Of a DNA stretch of 64,000 bases, positions 30,459 to 39,472 are shown one piece after another; positions within the stretch are counted from its first letter, which is position 1, and each line of letters starts with the position of its first letter. This DNA is from Caulobacter vibrioides OR37 (GTDB lineage: Bacteria > Pseudomonadota > Alphaproteobacteria > Caulobacterales > Caulobacteraceae), in assembly GCF_000372645.1 (NCBI RefSeq), contig NZ_APMP01000020.1, forward strand, positions 17,416-81,415, in the 5' to 3' direction. The position numbers and the translations under genes are program-made. The notes below the pieces were generated by a model. The model had not been told where the DNA came from, made no database searches, and was given only the letters and a program-made list of their open reading frames with translations.

Positions 30459-30546
30459 AAAAAGAAAGCCCGGCCAAATGACCGGGCTGAAAGTCTATAG
30501 GGAGGAAACGCCCAGGAAGGGCAGAGGCGCTCGGCGCCTCACGGGT
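30459..30546 (-). ncRNA. small-RNA candidate with anti-Shine-Dalgarno loop
   Basis: Intergenic minus-strand segment with a promoter upstream and a Rho-independent terminator at its end. The order is hairpin GAGGCGC-CGA-GCGCCUC, hairpin GCCC-UUCCU-GGGC, an unpaired stretch containing UUUCCUCCCUAUAG, then terminator stem AGCCCGG/CCGGGCU with a U-rich tail. The CCUCCC segment could pair with ribosome binding sites of mRNAs. No open frame of meaningful size lies in it. Length about 88 nt. I cannot name it from memory. Confidence 0.7.
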
Positions 30547-30550
30547 CTCT

Positions 30551-30578
30551 GATAACGCTAACATTACCCTCGACGCAA
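30551..30578 (-). promoter_or_regulatory. housekeeping-sigma-like promoter for the small RNA
   Basis: On the minus strand TTGCGTCG (30571-30578) and GCGTTATC (30551-30558) are separated by 12 bases, close to the Caulobacter sigma-73 consensus TTGACGS, 10-14 bases, GCTANAWC. Initiation would fall near 30545. Confidence 0.55.
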
Positions 30579-30636
30579 GCGATTCCTGCGTGGCGCGGCG
30601 CCCTTAAGCATTTTCTGGTCGCCGCGCCCGGTGTCG

Positions 30637-32646
30637 TCAGGCTTGTTCTTCCTCGTACTGGACCGGCGCGGCCTCGACCGCCAGGCCCAGCTTCTCCGAC
30701 ATCAGTAGCGTCAGCAGAGCCTGCATCACCCCGCCCGAGGCGCCGGCGTCGCCGGCACCCGCGCCTGAGATCTGCACCTTGGGCACCACATCGACGCCGC
30801 TGGTCTCCAGGGCCTGGGCGAAGCGCTCGGCCACCTGGCGGGCCAGCTGATAGCGCGCGCCGCCCGAGGCCTCGACCTGGCTGGCGATGGCTTCGGCTTG
30901 CGCGAGGCCCACCTTGGTCACCTTCTCGGCCTCGGCGCGGGCCAGGGCCACGACCTTGCCGGCCTCGCCCTCGCCCATCAGCCGGGTCGCGTCGGCGTCG
31001 GCCTTGGCCAGGGTGCGGCGCTGCTGGGCCTCCTGCTCGGAGCGGGCCAGCGACGCCTTGCCCTGGTTCTGCTGCACCTGGATCGACAGCTGGCTTTCGG
31101 TGATCGCGGTCTGCTGCTTGGCGAAGGCCTCGGCCTCGCGCAGCTCGCGTTCCTTCTGGGCCGCCAGCTTCTGGCGCTCGTAGGTGCCGACCTGCTCGTC
31201 GGCGATCTGGCGCTGGCGAAGCTGGGTCAGGATCTTCTCGATCTGGTCGTCGCCCCCTTGGGCCGGACGCGGCGTGCCGATCAGAACCTCTTGCAGTTCA
31301 AGGTTATAGGCCCCGAACTTGACCTTCATCTCCTCGCTCGACTGGCTCTGGATCGCGCTGCGGTCCTGCAACAGCTCGATCAGGGTGCGGGTCTGGCCGA
31401 TGTTCTTGAAGTAGGCGCTGACCATGGGATCCAACGTCTGCTCGACCAGCTTCTTGATGTCGCCGAAGCGTTGGATGACCAACGGCGCCTTGCGGTAGTC
31501 GATGTGGACCACGACCGAGACCGGCAGGGTCGGTTCGAACGCGTCGCGGGTGATCAGCGACACCTCGGCCAGGTTCTCGTCGAACCGGTGCGAGCCCACC
31601 GACGAGGTCTCCCACTTCAGGATGAAGTTGGTGGTCGGCACCATGGTCACGCGGCCGGCATAGGTGTTGAAGGCGTACTTGCCGGGCAGCAGCGGATCAC
31701 GCCACACGCCGCGCTGACCATTGGCCACCAGCTCGCCGTGGCGATAGCCCTCGCCCGAGGTGTCGACGCCGCTCTCGCCGGTGTAGGAGACCACGACACC
31801 CACCTGGCCAACCTCGACCACGGTCTTGCCGATCCGTTCGACCGTCGCGAACAGGCGGTTGATGTAGTAGGTCCCCTCGACCAGCACCTGCAGCTGACGC
31901 CCCTTGCGGCCGCCGGCGGCCAGGAAGCGCTCGGCGTCCTGGAAGCTGTTGTGGAAGGTCGCCGCGTTCGACGGGTCGGCGCCGACCAGCGGGGCGATGA
32001 TCTCGCCCGCCGGCAGGCCGGGGCCGTCATGGACGGTGATCACGCCGATCTGGTCGTCGGCGTCCTTGATCACCACCGGCTCGAAGCCGCCGCGCTCCTC
32101 GATGACCTCGGCCATCTGGGTCAGCAGGCTCTCCTCGGCCCTGTCGAGGCTGAGCGCGAAGGTGCTGTCGCGCGTCACCACCACGAACTGCGCCAGGTTG
32201 ATGGCGTAGGCGCCCTCGCGCAGGATCTTGCGCTGCGGGCCCTTCTGGCCGCCGGCCTCGAGGAACGCGCGGGCGTCCTGGAAGTCGACGTCGTGCGGAT
32301 TGGCGGCCAGGGCCTGGTCGGCCTCCAGCGGCGCGCCGTCGCGGGCGAAGACATAGCCGATCCGCCCCTGCGGGATCGTCACCAGCGACTGGATGTGCAG
32401 GCGGTACTGGAACGGGAAGAAGAAGTGCAGGCCGCCGCGCAGGACGTCGGGCTGGAAGCCCGCCTCGCCCTTCAGCGCGATCAGGCCGCTGGCGATCGAG
32501 CCCTTGCCCGACCACAGCTTCTCGACCACCGCGACGCGGTTGTTGCCGATGTAGCGGATCATGCCGGACGCGGCGACGACCGCCGCGATGAGCACGACGA
32601 CAAGCGCTGAACCGACCAGCGGTCCAAACGCCAGGATATTGGACAT
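30637..32646 (-). CDS. flotillin-like SPFH/band-7 protein
   Basis: 669 residues; AGGGG precedes the ATG. One N-terminal membrane helix (about 9-31), then the SPFH region with an extended insert, and a long Ala/Glu/Gln-rich coiled coil (about residues 470-600: QKERELREAEAFAKQQ, ARSEQEAQQRRTLAKADADA). Flotillins assemble into membrane scaffolds linked to envelope organisation and lipid microdomains. The C-terminal acidic tail VQYEEEQA is short. It stands alone; the small RNA follows 90 bases downstream. Confidence 0.88.
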   Translation of the reverse strand: MSNILAFGPLVGSALVVVLIAAVVAASGMIRYIGNNRVAVVEKLWSGKGSIASGLIALKGEAGFQPDVLRGGLHFFFPFQYRLHIQSLVTIPQGRIGYVFARDGAPLEADQALAANPHDVDFQDARAFLEAGGQKGPQRKILREGAYAINLAQFVVVTRDSTFALSLDRAEESLLTQMAEVIEERGGFEPVVIKDADDQIGVITVHDGPGLPAGEIIAPLVGADPSNAATFHNSFQDAERFLAAGGRKGRQLQVLVEGTYYINRLFATVERIGKTVVEVGQVGVVVSYTGESGVDTSGEGYRHGELVANGQRGVWRDPLLPGKYAFNTYAGRVTMVPTTNFILKWETSSVGSHRFDENLAEVSLITRDAFEPTLPVSVVVHIDYRKAPLVIQRFGDIKKLVEQTLDPMVSAYFKNIGQTRTLIELLQDRSAIQSQSSEEMKVKFGAYNLELQEVLIGTPRPAQGGDDQIEKILTQLRQRQIADEQVGTYERQKLAAQKERELREAEAFAKQQTAITESQLSIQVQQNQGKASLARSEQEAQQRRTLAKADADATRLMGEGEAGKVVALARAEAEKVTKVGLAQAEAIASQVEASGGARYQLARQVAERFAQALETSGVDVVPKVQISGAGAGDAGASGGVMQALLTLLMSEKLGLAVEAAPVQYEEEQA

Positions 32647-32846
32647 GGAATTAGCCCCTAGGTGGCCGTCCGGAGCGCGATGATCGCGGCCCGTCTATCG
32701 GCGGCCGCGTTACATGTATGCATGGCCAAGCCGCGCTCAATCATGAGGCGATCACATCGGATCACCTCGGATCACGGGCGCGAGAGCGGATTAAAACCTG
32801 GTAATCCAGGGGAAGGCTTTACGTCCGCGCCGAGAGGCCATAGCAA

Positions 32847-32860
32847 TGTTACCGCTACCG
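32847..32860. promoter_or_regulatory. LacI-family (XylR-type) operator candidate
   Basis: TGTTACCGCTACCG matches 12 of 14 bases of the XylR operator TGTTAGCGCTACCA that I recall from Caulobacter xylose genes. It lies 33 bases before the start of the GDSL hydrolase gene. The rest of the 246-base gap to the flotillin gene holds a small hairpin cctgg-taat-ccagg at about 32800 and nothing else recognised. Confidence 0.45.
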
Positions 32861-32892
32861 TATTCAACGAACGGTGCGGGGAGAAACGCTCG

Positions 32893-34122
32893 ATGAAGAT
32901 GTTCACGCGGCCGGCGCTGATCGCGGCGGGCCTGGCCTTGACCCTGGCCTTGCCCACTCACGCGGAAACCCGCTGGATCGGCAGCTGGGCCAGCGCCCAG
33001 ATCGCGCCCGACGCCAAGAACAGTCTGGCGGCCGAGGACTATCCGAACGCCACCCTGCGCCAGGTGATCCGCCTGTCGATCGGCGGCGACACCGTCCGCC
33101 TGCGCCTGTCCAACGCCTTCGGAACCCAGCCGCTGACCATCGCGGCGGCGCGTGTGGCGGTCTCGGCCGACCTGGCGACGGCGAAGATCGATCCGGCGAC
33201 CGACCGCCCCCTCACCTTCTCCGGGCGGACCACGGTGACTATTCCGGCTGGCGCGGACTACTGGTCGGACCCCGTTCCCCTGAAGGTCGCCCCCCTGACC
33301 AGCCTGGCGGTCAGCCTGCGCTATGTCGAGGCGCCCAGCGTCCAGACCGGCCACCCCGGCTCGCGCGCCACCTCTTACGTGCTGCCAGGCGACCATGTGG
33401 CCGACGCAGACCTGCCCGGCGCCAAGACCACGGACCACTGGTTCCAGATCTCCAGCGTGGACGTCGCCGCCGACAAGGCCCCGCGCGGCGCCGGCGCCAT
33501 CGTCGCGTTCGGCGACAGCATCACCGACGGCTACGGCGTCCAGCCCAACACCAACCAGCGCTGGACCGACGCCCTGGCCCAGCGTCTGAAGGCGGCCGGC
33601 AAGCCGCTGGGCGTGCTGAACCTGGGCATCGGCGGCAATCGCGTGCTGCGCGACGGGCTGGGCCCGAACGCCCTGGCGCGGTTCGAGCGCGACGTGCTCT
33701 CGCAATCGGGCGTCACCCACGTGATCCTGCTGGAGGGCGTCAACGACCTGGGCGTCCTGACCCGCGAGGCGCCCGCGACGCCGGAGGCCCACAAGGCCCT
33801 GGTCGAGCAGGTGACCGCCGCCTACCGCCAGATGATCCTTCGCGCCCACGCGCGGGGGATCAAGGTGATCGGCGCGACCATCCTGCCCTATGGCCGCTCG
33901 GCCTACTATCATCCGGGTCCCGAGAGCGAGGCCGACCGTCAGGCGATCAACGCCTGGATCCGCGCGCCGGGCCACTTCGACGGCGTGATCGACTGGGACA
34001 AGGCCATGACCGACCCCGCCAAGCCCGGCGCGCTGCTGCCCGCCTACGACAACGACGGGCTGCATCCCAACCTCGCCGGCTACAAGGCGATGGCCGACGC
34101 GATTCCGCTGGGGTTGTTCTAG
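32893..34122 (+). CDS. secreted SGNH/GDSL hydrolase (esterase)
   Basis: 409 residues from the ATG at 32893 after GGGGAG; longer open frames upstream lack ribosome sites. Signal peptide MKMFTRPALIAAGLALTLALPTHA. The first about 190 residues form a beta-rich domain; the SGNH domain follows with block I FGDSITDGYG (Ser nucleophile), block II LGIGGNR, block III EGVNDLG and block V DGLHPN (Asp/His). Such two-domain enzymes are often carbohydrate esterases acting on plant polysaccharides. The putative XylR-type operator upstream fits that idea. Confidence 0.9.
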   Translation: MKMFTRPALIAAGLALTLALPTHAETRWIGSWASAQIAPDAKNSLAAEDYPNATLRQVIRLSIGGDTVRLRLSNAFGTQPLTIAAARVAVSADLATAKIDPATDRPLTFSGRTTVTIPAGADYWSDPVPLKVAPLTSLAVSLRYVEAPSVQTGHPGSRATSYVLPGDHVADADLPGAKTTDHWFQISSVDVAADKAPRGAGAIVAFGDSITDGYGVQPNTNQRWTDALAQRLKAAGKPLGVLNLGIGGNRVLRDGLGPNALARFERDVLSQSGVTHVILLEGVNDLGVLTREAPATPEAHKALVEQVTAAYRQMILRAHARGIKVIGATILPYGRSAYYHPGPESEADRQAINAWIRAPGHFDGVIDWDKAMTDPAKPGALLPAYDNDGLHPNLAGYKAMADAIPLGLF

Positions 34123-34143
34123 ACTTTTCTCTTCCTCCGATTT

Positions 34144-34268
34144 CCCCGGCGAAGGCCGGGGCCCAGATCCATCCGGAGAGTCCGCCGTACCCGCGCCCAA
34201 GGCCTCAGCTAAATCCGCCGATACTCAGGGTTCGATCTGGATCCCGGCCTTCGCCGGGAAGGTCGGGA
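34144..34268. repeat. inverted pair of ccggcgaaggccgg repeat units, copy 1
   Basis: One unit, ccccggcgaaggccggggc followed by ccagatcc (34144-34170), faces an inverted unit from 34234 with ggatcccggccttcgccggg and a tail aaggtcggga. Each unit is itself a hairpin. The right unit ends exactly at the A of the deacetylase start codon. The same family flanks the next two genes on the far side (36451-36575). Confidence 0.85.
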
Positions 34269-35164
34269 TGTTGGTGGGTGTGGCCACCCTTGCGTTGGCC
34301 ACCGCGGCCCAAGCCGCCTCCAAGCCCGTCATCGCCCTGACCTGGGACGACCTGCCGGCTCACGGGCCGTTGCCGCCCGGCGTCACCCGCGTCCAAATCG
34401 CCGCCGACCTCTTGAAGGCCTTCGCCGCCGTGAAGGCCCCGGCGTTCGGCTTCGTCAACGGCGTCCAGACCGAGCGCGAGCCCGACTCGACGCCGGTGCT
34501 GACGATGTGGCGCGACGCCGGCCAGCCGCTGGGCAACCACACCTGGTCGCACCCGAACCTGGCCCAGCTGACGCCCGACCAGTTCGAGGCCGAGATCGCG
34601 CGCAACGAGCCCCTGCTCCGCGCCCATATGGGGACCGAAGACTGGCGCTGGCTGCGCTACCCGTTCCTGTCCGAGGGCGACACGCCCGAAAAGCGCCTGG
34701 CCGTGCGCGACTGGCTGGCGGCCAACCACTATCGGATCGCCAGCGTCACCCAGTCGTTCGGCGACTATGCGTTCAACGCGCCCTACGCCCGCTGCGTCGC
34801 CCGAAACGATGAGGCCGCCATCGCCGAGCTCGAGAAGCGCTATCTGGACGGCGCGGCCGCCGTCGCCGACCGGGCGCGGGCGATGAGCCAGGCGCTGTAT
34901 GGCCGCGACATCCCCTATGTCCTCCTGATGCACGCCGGCGCCTTCGACGCCCGCATGGCTCCGCGCCTGCTGAAGCTCTATCTGGACAGGGGCTATCGCT
35001 TCACCAGCCTGGAGAAGGCCGAGCGCGATCCGTTCTACAAGACCGACCGCGACCCCAGCCTGCCGCCTCAGCCGACGACGCTGGAAGACGCGATGAAGGC
35101 CAAGGGCCTGCCCGTACCGCCCCATCCGGTGGACTTGGCGGCGCTGGACGGGACGTGCCGATAG
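34268..35164 (+). CDS. secreted polysaccharide deacetylase (NodB domain)
   Basis: 298 residues. NodB-type metal esterase that removes acetyl groups from chitin-like sugars or peptidoglycan. Motifs: LTWDDLP (metal Asp), GNHTWSHPNL (two metal His), RYPFLSEG, and DIPYVLLMHAG near the end (catalytic His). The signal segment MLVGVATLALATAAQA lacks the usual basic N-terminus and its ATG abuts a repeat unit, which also supplies the purine-rich GGGAAGGTCGGG before it. The original start may have been replaced by the repeat. Follows the GDSL hydrolase on the same strand. Confidence 0.87.
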   Translation: MLVGVATLALATAAQAASKPVIALTWDDLPAHGPLPPGVTRVQIAADLLKAFAAVKAPAFGFVNGVQTEREPDSTPVLTMWRDAGQPLGNHTWSHPNLAQLTPDQFEAEIARNEPLLRAHMGTEDWRWLRYPFLSEGDTPEKRLAVRDWLAANHYRIASVTQSFGDYAFNAPYARCVARNDEAAIAELEKRYLDGAAAVADRARAMSQALYGRDIPYVLLMHAGAFDARMAPRLLKLYLDRGYRFTSLEKAERDPFYKTDRDPSLPPQPTTLEDAMKAKGLPVPPHPVDLAALDGTCR

Positions 35165-35336
35165 CGGTTGCCGCTCCGCATGGGTTGTTCTGCGTCATGC
35201 TCGGCATGACGAAAGGCGCTGTTATGGAGCAAGCCGTTAAACGGCGCGTGGCGAGCGGACATGTCGATGGGGCTGTGCGGGGTGGATGTCGGATATCGAT
35301 ACGCTAGACTTCATCACACCCCGGCGGAGACGCTTC

Positions 35337-35759
35337 ATGAACGACCTCATCGGCGCCTTCGAAGCATCGGTTGTTGGCCGCTCCTGCCGCGTCACACGTC
35401 GAGAGGTAGACTGGACGTTCGATCTTGGGAATGGGACCATTATTGCTGTCGGTTGCCACTGGCGTTTGATTTCGACGCAGGGCATCGCTCTCACCGACGA
35501 GGACGATGGTCACCAATTTGGCTTGCTCAAACCCGTCGACGCGGAGGCTCAGGCCAACGAGCTGCTCGCCGGGGCGACTGTATCCATCGTCGCAGTCGAC
35601 CGACTGACCTCAGACTTAAGCCTCAGGTTCTCGAACGAATTGCGCCTCGATCTCCTCAACAACTCTTCCGGCTACGAGGGATGGCAGTGCAGTTTCGCTC
35701 ACGGCGAAAGCAGATCATCGATTGTAGCGTCGAGCGGGGGCGGGCTCGCCTTCTTCTAA
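35337..35759 (+). CDS. hypothetical protein, possibly DUF6188-like
   Basis: 140 residues if translated from the ATG at 35337 (GGAG seven bases upstream); an upstream ATG at 35286 has a poorly spaced site. Middle WTFDLGNGTIIAVGCHWRLI and end LRFSNELRLDLLNNSSGYEGW resemble a small beta-rich family I recall as DUF6188. No signal or membrane segment. Base composition is less GC-rich than neighbours and it sits between two copies of one repeat family, which points to acquisition by transfer. Confidence 0.6.
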   Translation: MNDLIGAFEASVVGRSCRVTRREVDWTFDLGNGTIIAVGCHWRLISTQGIALTDEDDGHQFGLLKPVDAEAQANELLAGATVSIVAVDRLTSDLSLRFSNELRLDLLNNSSGYEGWQCSFAHGESRSSIVASSGGGLAFF

Positions 35760-35811
35760 CGTCCGGCTAGCGTGGAACGTTGCCTTTGCAAGCTTCAGCC
35801 CACCTCCGCCA

Positions 35812-36378
35812 TTAGATCGTCAGAGCCAGATGCCTTTCAAGTTCAGAAACGGCGTTCTGCAAATAGTGCCTCAGCTCCACCTTCGCGACTTCCTGCTCAT
35901 CAGGGGTTAGGTGTTGGATATCGTCGAAGGCGTAGAAGCCGCCGTAAACGTATTCCAACCCTAGCTCCTGTTCAGCGTAAGTTCCTTCTGGGCGGTCTGT
36001 AGAACGCCGAGGGTGATGCACTAGGCGCTGATCAGTAAGGCCTTGAAAGCGGTAAAGGACGAGTTGGACGCCTTTCATTAGATCCGCCTGAAGGGCGGCG
36101 GCTAGATGCAGGCGTAGACTAACAAGAATGGCTTCATCTCGTTCGACGGATCGCCCTATCAGGTTCACCAGGCTTCGTTCAAACGCGGGAGCAATTTCAT
36201 CAACGACAAGTCCGGTCTCGCCCGCAAACGCCGCTATGTTGGGATCGCCACGGTCCAAGTCCTTTTCGAGCCATAGCAAACACGCTGCCGCGACGTCGTC
36301 GCCGGTCATGAACTTCAGCCGCCAAAGAGCGGCGAGCTCAATCGGCGATGCCATTTCAATCAGAGCGCGGTGATCCAT
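35812..36378 (-). CDS. hypothetical protein, accessory
   Basis: 188 residues; AGGA lies upstream of the ATG at 36378. Largely helical and acidic (IELAALWRLKFMTGDDVAAACLLWLEKDLD ... TPDEQEVAKVELRHYLQNAVSELERHLALTI). No signal peptide, no membrane segment, no motif I recognise. It converges with the 35337 gene with a 52-base gap. Base use is less GC-rich than core genes. The two may form a small accessory cassette, for example immunity or defence proteins, but nothing in the sequence proves it. Confidence 0.6.
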   Translation of the reverse strand: MDHRALIEMASPIELAALWRLKFMTGDDVAAACLLWLEKDLDRGDPNIAAFAGETGLVVDEIAPAFERSLVNLIGRSVERDEAILVSLRLHLAAALQADLMKGVQLVLYRFQGLTDQRLVHHPRRSTDRPEGTYAEQELGLEYVYGGFYAFDDIQHLTPDEQEVAKVELRHYLQNAVSELERHLALTI

Positions 36379-36450
36379 GTCGCCATCCTACATTGGCGTC
36401 AGCAGTCCGCCATGGGTCGGCGCCAGTCTCCAGCCCGCATCTAGAAACCC

Positions 36451-36575
36451 GACCTTCCCGGCGAACGACTGGATCCAGATCGAACCCGCCGACGCCCATC
36501 GTTCGGCCCGTCGCTTTGGCGCGTCCCCTCCTGTCGAGCCGGATGACTCTGGGCCCCGGCGTTCGCCGGGGAGGT
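36451..36575. repeat. inverted pair of ccggcgaaggccgg-family units, copy 2
   Basis: The left unit is degenerate (accttcccggcgaac then ctggatccagatcg) and the right unit is ccccggcgttcgccgggg with flanks actctggg and aggtcggtatt. It has the same flank words as copy 1 and lies in the 305-base gap between the accessory gene and the peptidase gene; the remainder of that gap shows no gene. Confidence 0.75.
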
Positions 36576-36683
36576 CGGTATTGGAAAAGCCGCACGAGGC
36601 CAAAGCCCCCTCGACGCGCTGTTTCAGCCCCGTAACAACTTCCCTGCTGACAACCTCCACGCTCCCGCTTAGCGTCCGGCGCC

Positions 36684-38901
36684 ATGAAAAAGCCCTCGCT
36701 CACGGCGCTCGCGGCCGTTCTCGCCCTCTCCTCGCCGGTTCTGGCGGAACAACTCACCCCGGAACGCATCTTCGCCGATCCCAGCCTGTCGGGCCCGACG
36801 GCCAAGGGCGTGGCGCTGTCGCCGGACGGCAAGCGCGTCACCTACCTGAAGTCCAAGCCCGAGGCGGCCAATGTCCAGGACCTGTGGGCGGCCGACGTCA
36901 AGGGCGGCGAGCCCTATCGCCTGATCGACTCGGCGGCGCTGTCGTCGGGAAACAAGGAGCTGTCGGAAGCCGAGAAGGCCCGCCGCGAGCGCGCCCGCGT
37001 GCAGGCGCGCGGCATCGTCGAATATAGCTGGGACAAGCAGGGCCGCTTCATCCTGGTGCCCCTGGACGGCGACCTCTATCTGGACAGCGTCGCCGACGGC
37101 AAGGTCACTCGCCTGACCGAAACCCCGGGCGACGAGGTCGACGCCAAGGTCTCGCCCAAGGGCGGCTACGTCTCCTATGTCCGCGACCAGAACCTCTACA
37201 TCAAGCCGATCACCGGCGGGGCCGAGACGGCCCTGACCACCGAGGGCAAGGACGCCCTGTCGTTCGGCGTCGCCGAGTTCATCGCCCAGGAAGAGCTGGA
37301 CCGTTTCACCGGCTACTGGTGGAGCCCGGACGAGGCGCGGATCGTCTATACCCGCGTCGACGAGAGCGGCGTCGACATCGTGCCGCGCGCCGACATCGGT
37401 CCGGGCGGCGCCACGGTCGTCAACCAGCGCTATCCGCGCGCCGGGCGGCCGAACGCCGTCGTCGACCTTTTCGTCCGCGACCTGGCCTCCGGCAAGGCGA
37501 TCCAGCTGGACCTGGGCGCGAAAAAGGACATCTATGTCGCCCGCGTCGCCTGGGCCCAGGACGGCAAGACCGTCTATGTCGAGCGCCTGTCGCGCGACCA
37601 GAAGACCCTGGACCTGCTGGCCTTCGACGCCGCCACCGGCAAGAGCCGCGTGGTGCTGACCGAGACCGATCCGCACTTCCTGGAGCTGAACAACGACTTC
37701 AAGCCCCTGAAGGACGGCACGTTCCTGTGGGGCTCGGAGCGCGACGGCAACCAGCACCTCTATCGCTACGCCGCCGACGGCAAGCTGCTGGCTCAGATCA
37801 CCAAGGGCGACTGGCCGGTGGGCGGCGTCGAGGGCGTCGACGAGGACCGCAAGGTCGTGATCTTCGGCGCCTCGATGGACAGTCCGCTGGAGCGCCGCAT
37901 CTACGAGGTCTCCTATGCCAAGCCCGGCACGCCCAAGGCCCTGACCCCGGGCGGCGGCTGGTGGACGGCCAAGGTGGCCGACACGGGCGGCGCCTTCGCC
38001 GCCTCGTACAACGATCCCAAGAACCCCCCCCCAGACCGCGCTCTATTCGGCCGACGGCAAGCGGGTGCGCTGGATCGAGGAAAACAAGCTGGCCGAGGGG
38101 CATCCCTACTGGCCCTACGCGGTGAACCTGCCGACGCCGGAGTACGGAACGCTCAAGGCCGCCGACGGCCAGACGATGTACTACGAGATCCTCAAGCCGA
38201 CGAATTTCGACCCGGCCAAGAAGTATCCGGCCATCGTCTCGGTCTATGGCGGCCCGCACGCCCAGCGGGTCAACAAGACTTGGCAGAGCCCGTCGGAGCG
38301 CACCTATCTCGAAGCCGGCTATGTGATCTTCAAGCTGGACAATCGCGGCAGCGGCAATCGCTCGGCCGCCTTCAAGCGCGCCCTGGACCGCCACATGGGC
38401 ACGGTCGAGGTCGACGACCAGCTGCAAGGCGCCAAGTTCCTGGCCAGCCTTCCTTACGTCGACGCCAGCAAGCTGGGCGTGATGGGCTGGTCCTACGGCG
38501 GCTTCATGACCCTGATGCTGATGACGGCGCCGGACACGCCGTTCAAGGCCGGCGCGGCGGGCGCTCCGCCCACCCAATGGGGTCTCTATGACACCGCCTA
38601 TACCGAGCGCTACATGGGCAAGCCGGACGAAAACAAGGCCGGCTACGCCTATGCCGACATCAACAACCGTCTGGACAATCTGAAGCCCGGCAGCCTGCTG
38701 CTGTTGCACGGCATGGCCGACGACAACGTGATCTTCGAGAACAGCACCCGCGTGATGTCGGCGCTGCAGAAGAAAGCCATCCCGTTCGAGATGGCCCTCT
38801 ATCCCGGCGAGCGCCACAGCGCGCCGGGCAGCAAGACCAAGGGCCTCAGCGTTCTGAAGAAGCACCTGGAGTTCTTCGCCCGCAAGCTGCAAGGCCAATA
38901 G
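36684..38901 (+). pseudogene. dipeptidyl-peptidase IV-type S9 serine peptidase, frameshifted in a C9 run
   Basis: Signal peptide MKKPSLTALAAVLALSSPVLA, propeller domain (VALSPDGKRVTYLKSK ... GYWWSPDEARIVYTRVDE ... LWGSERDGNQHLYRY) and an alpha/beta hydrolase domain with GWSYGG (Ser), GMADDNV (Asp) and GERHSA (His). The frame breaks at nine consecutive C at 38024-38032: removing one C joins DPKNPP directly to QTALYSADGKRVRWIEENK and restores a 738-residue protein, the usual length of the family. As given, the first frame runs out of phase to 38591 and the second starts near 38065. This could be a sequencing error, a true mutation or slippage-controlled expression. Confidence 0.85.
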
Positions 38902-38959
38902 GCCGGAACGCCGCCGTCCGCCCGGTCAGGTCTGGGCGGGCGGCGACCTTCCTCCGACA

Positions 38960-39295
38960 TCAGCCGTGGCGGATCTGGCGGCTGACGTGGTTTTCCTCGT
39001 GGTTCAGGCGGCGCTGCTCGATCGGCGTGATGTGGCCGTGATGACGGCGGGCGTCGAAGCGTTCCTCGGCGCGGATGTGACGATCCTCAGCGCGCAGCAC
39101 ATGGGCCTCATGCGGCGTCAGGCGTCCTTCGTGGCGCGCCACGGCGATGCGGTGTTGCTGGTGCGCGAGGCGCTCGTTGACCTCGGCGCGGCGCGGGTGA
39201 TGTCGTTCCCACGGCGTCGCGGCGAAGGCGCCGCTGGCGGCGCCGGCGGTGATGGCCATGGCCAGGCCGGCGATGATGGTCTTGGTGAAGCGCAT
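38960..39295 (-). CDS. secreted His/Arg-rich small protein
   Basis: 111 residues; GGAG and GAGG lie upstream of the ATG at 39295. Signal peptide MRFTKTIIAGLAMAITAGAASGAFA, then a helical, strongly His/Arg/Glu-rich mature part with two related motifs (EGRLTPHEAHVLRAED and HGHITPIEQRRLNHEEN). The internal repeat LTPHEA/ITPIEQ suggests duplicated helical hairpins. Possible periplasmic metal-binding or stress protein; function unknown. Confidence 0.75.
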   Translation of the reverse strand: MRFTKTIIAGLAMAITAGAASGAFAATPWERHHPRRAEVNERLAHQQHRIAVARHEGRLTPHEAHVLRAEDRHIRAEERFDARRHHGHITPIEQRRLNHEENHVSRQIRHG

Positions 39296-39472
39296 TGTCC
39301 TCGATCTCCGTTCGTACGCCCCTTCAGCGCACGGTCAGACTGCGCCATCGCGTCTGAACGACCGTGGCCGAGACGGTTCACCCGAGGTTCATCGCCGCGC
39401 CGACTTTTTGCCGCAGGTCAGAACGCCGAACCGCTCACTATCGTTAATGGCGCCGCACCAAGGGAAAGCGCC

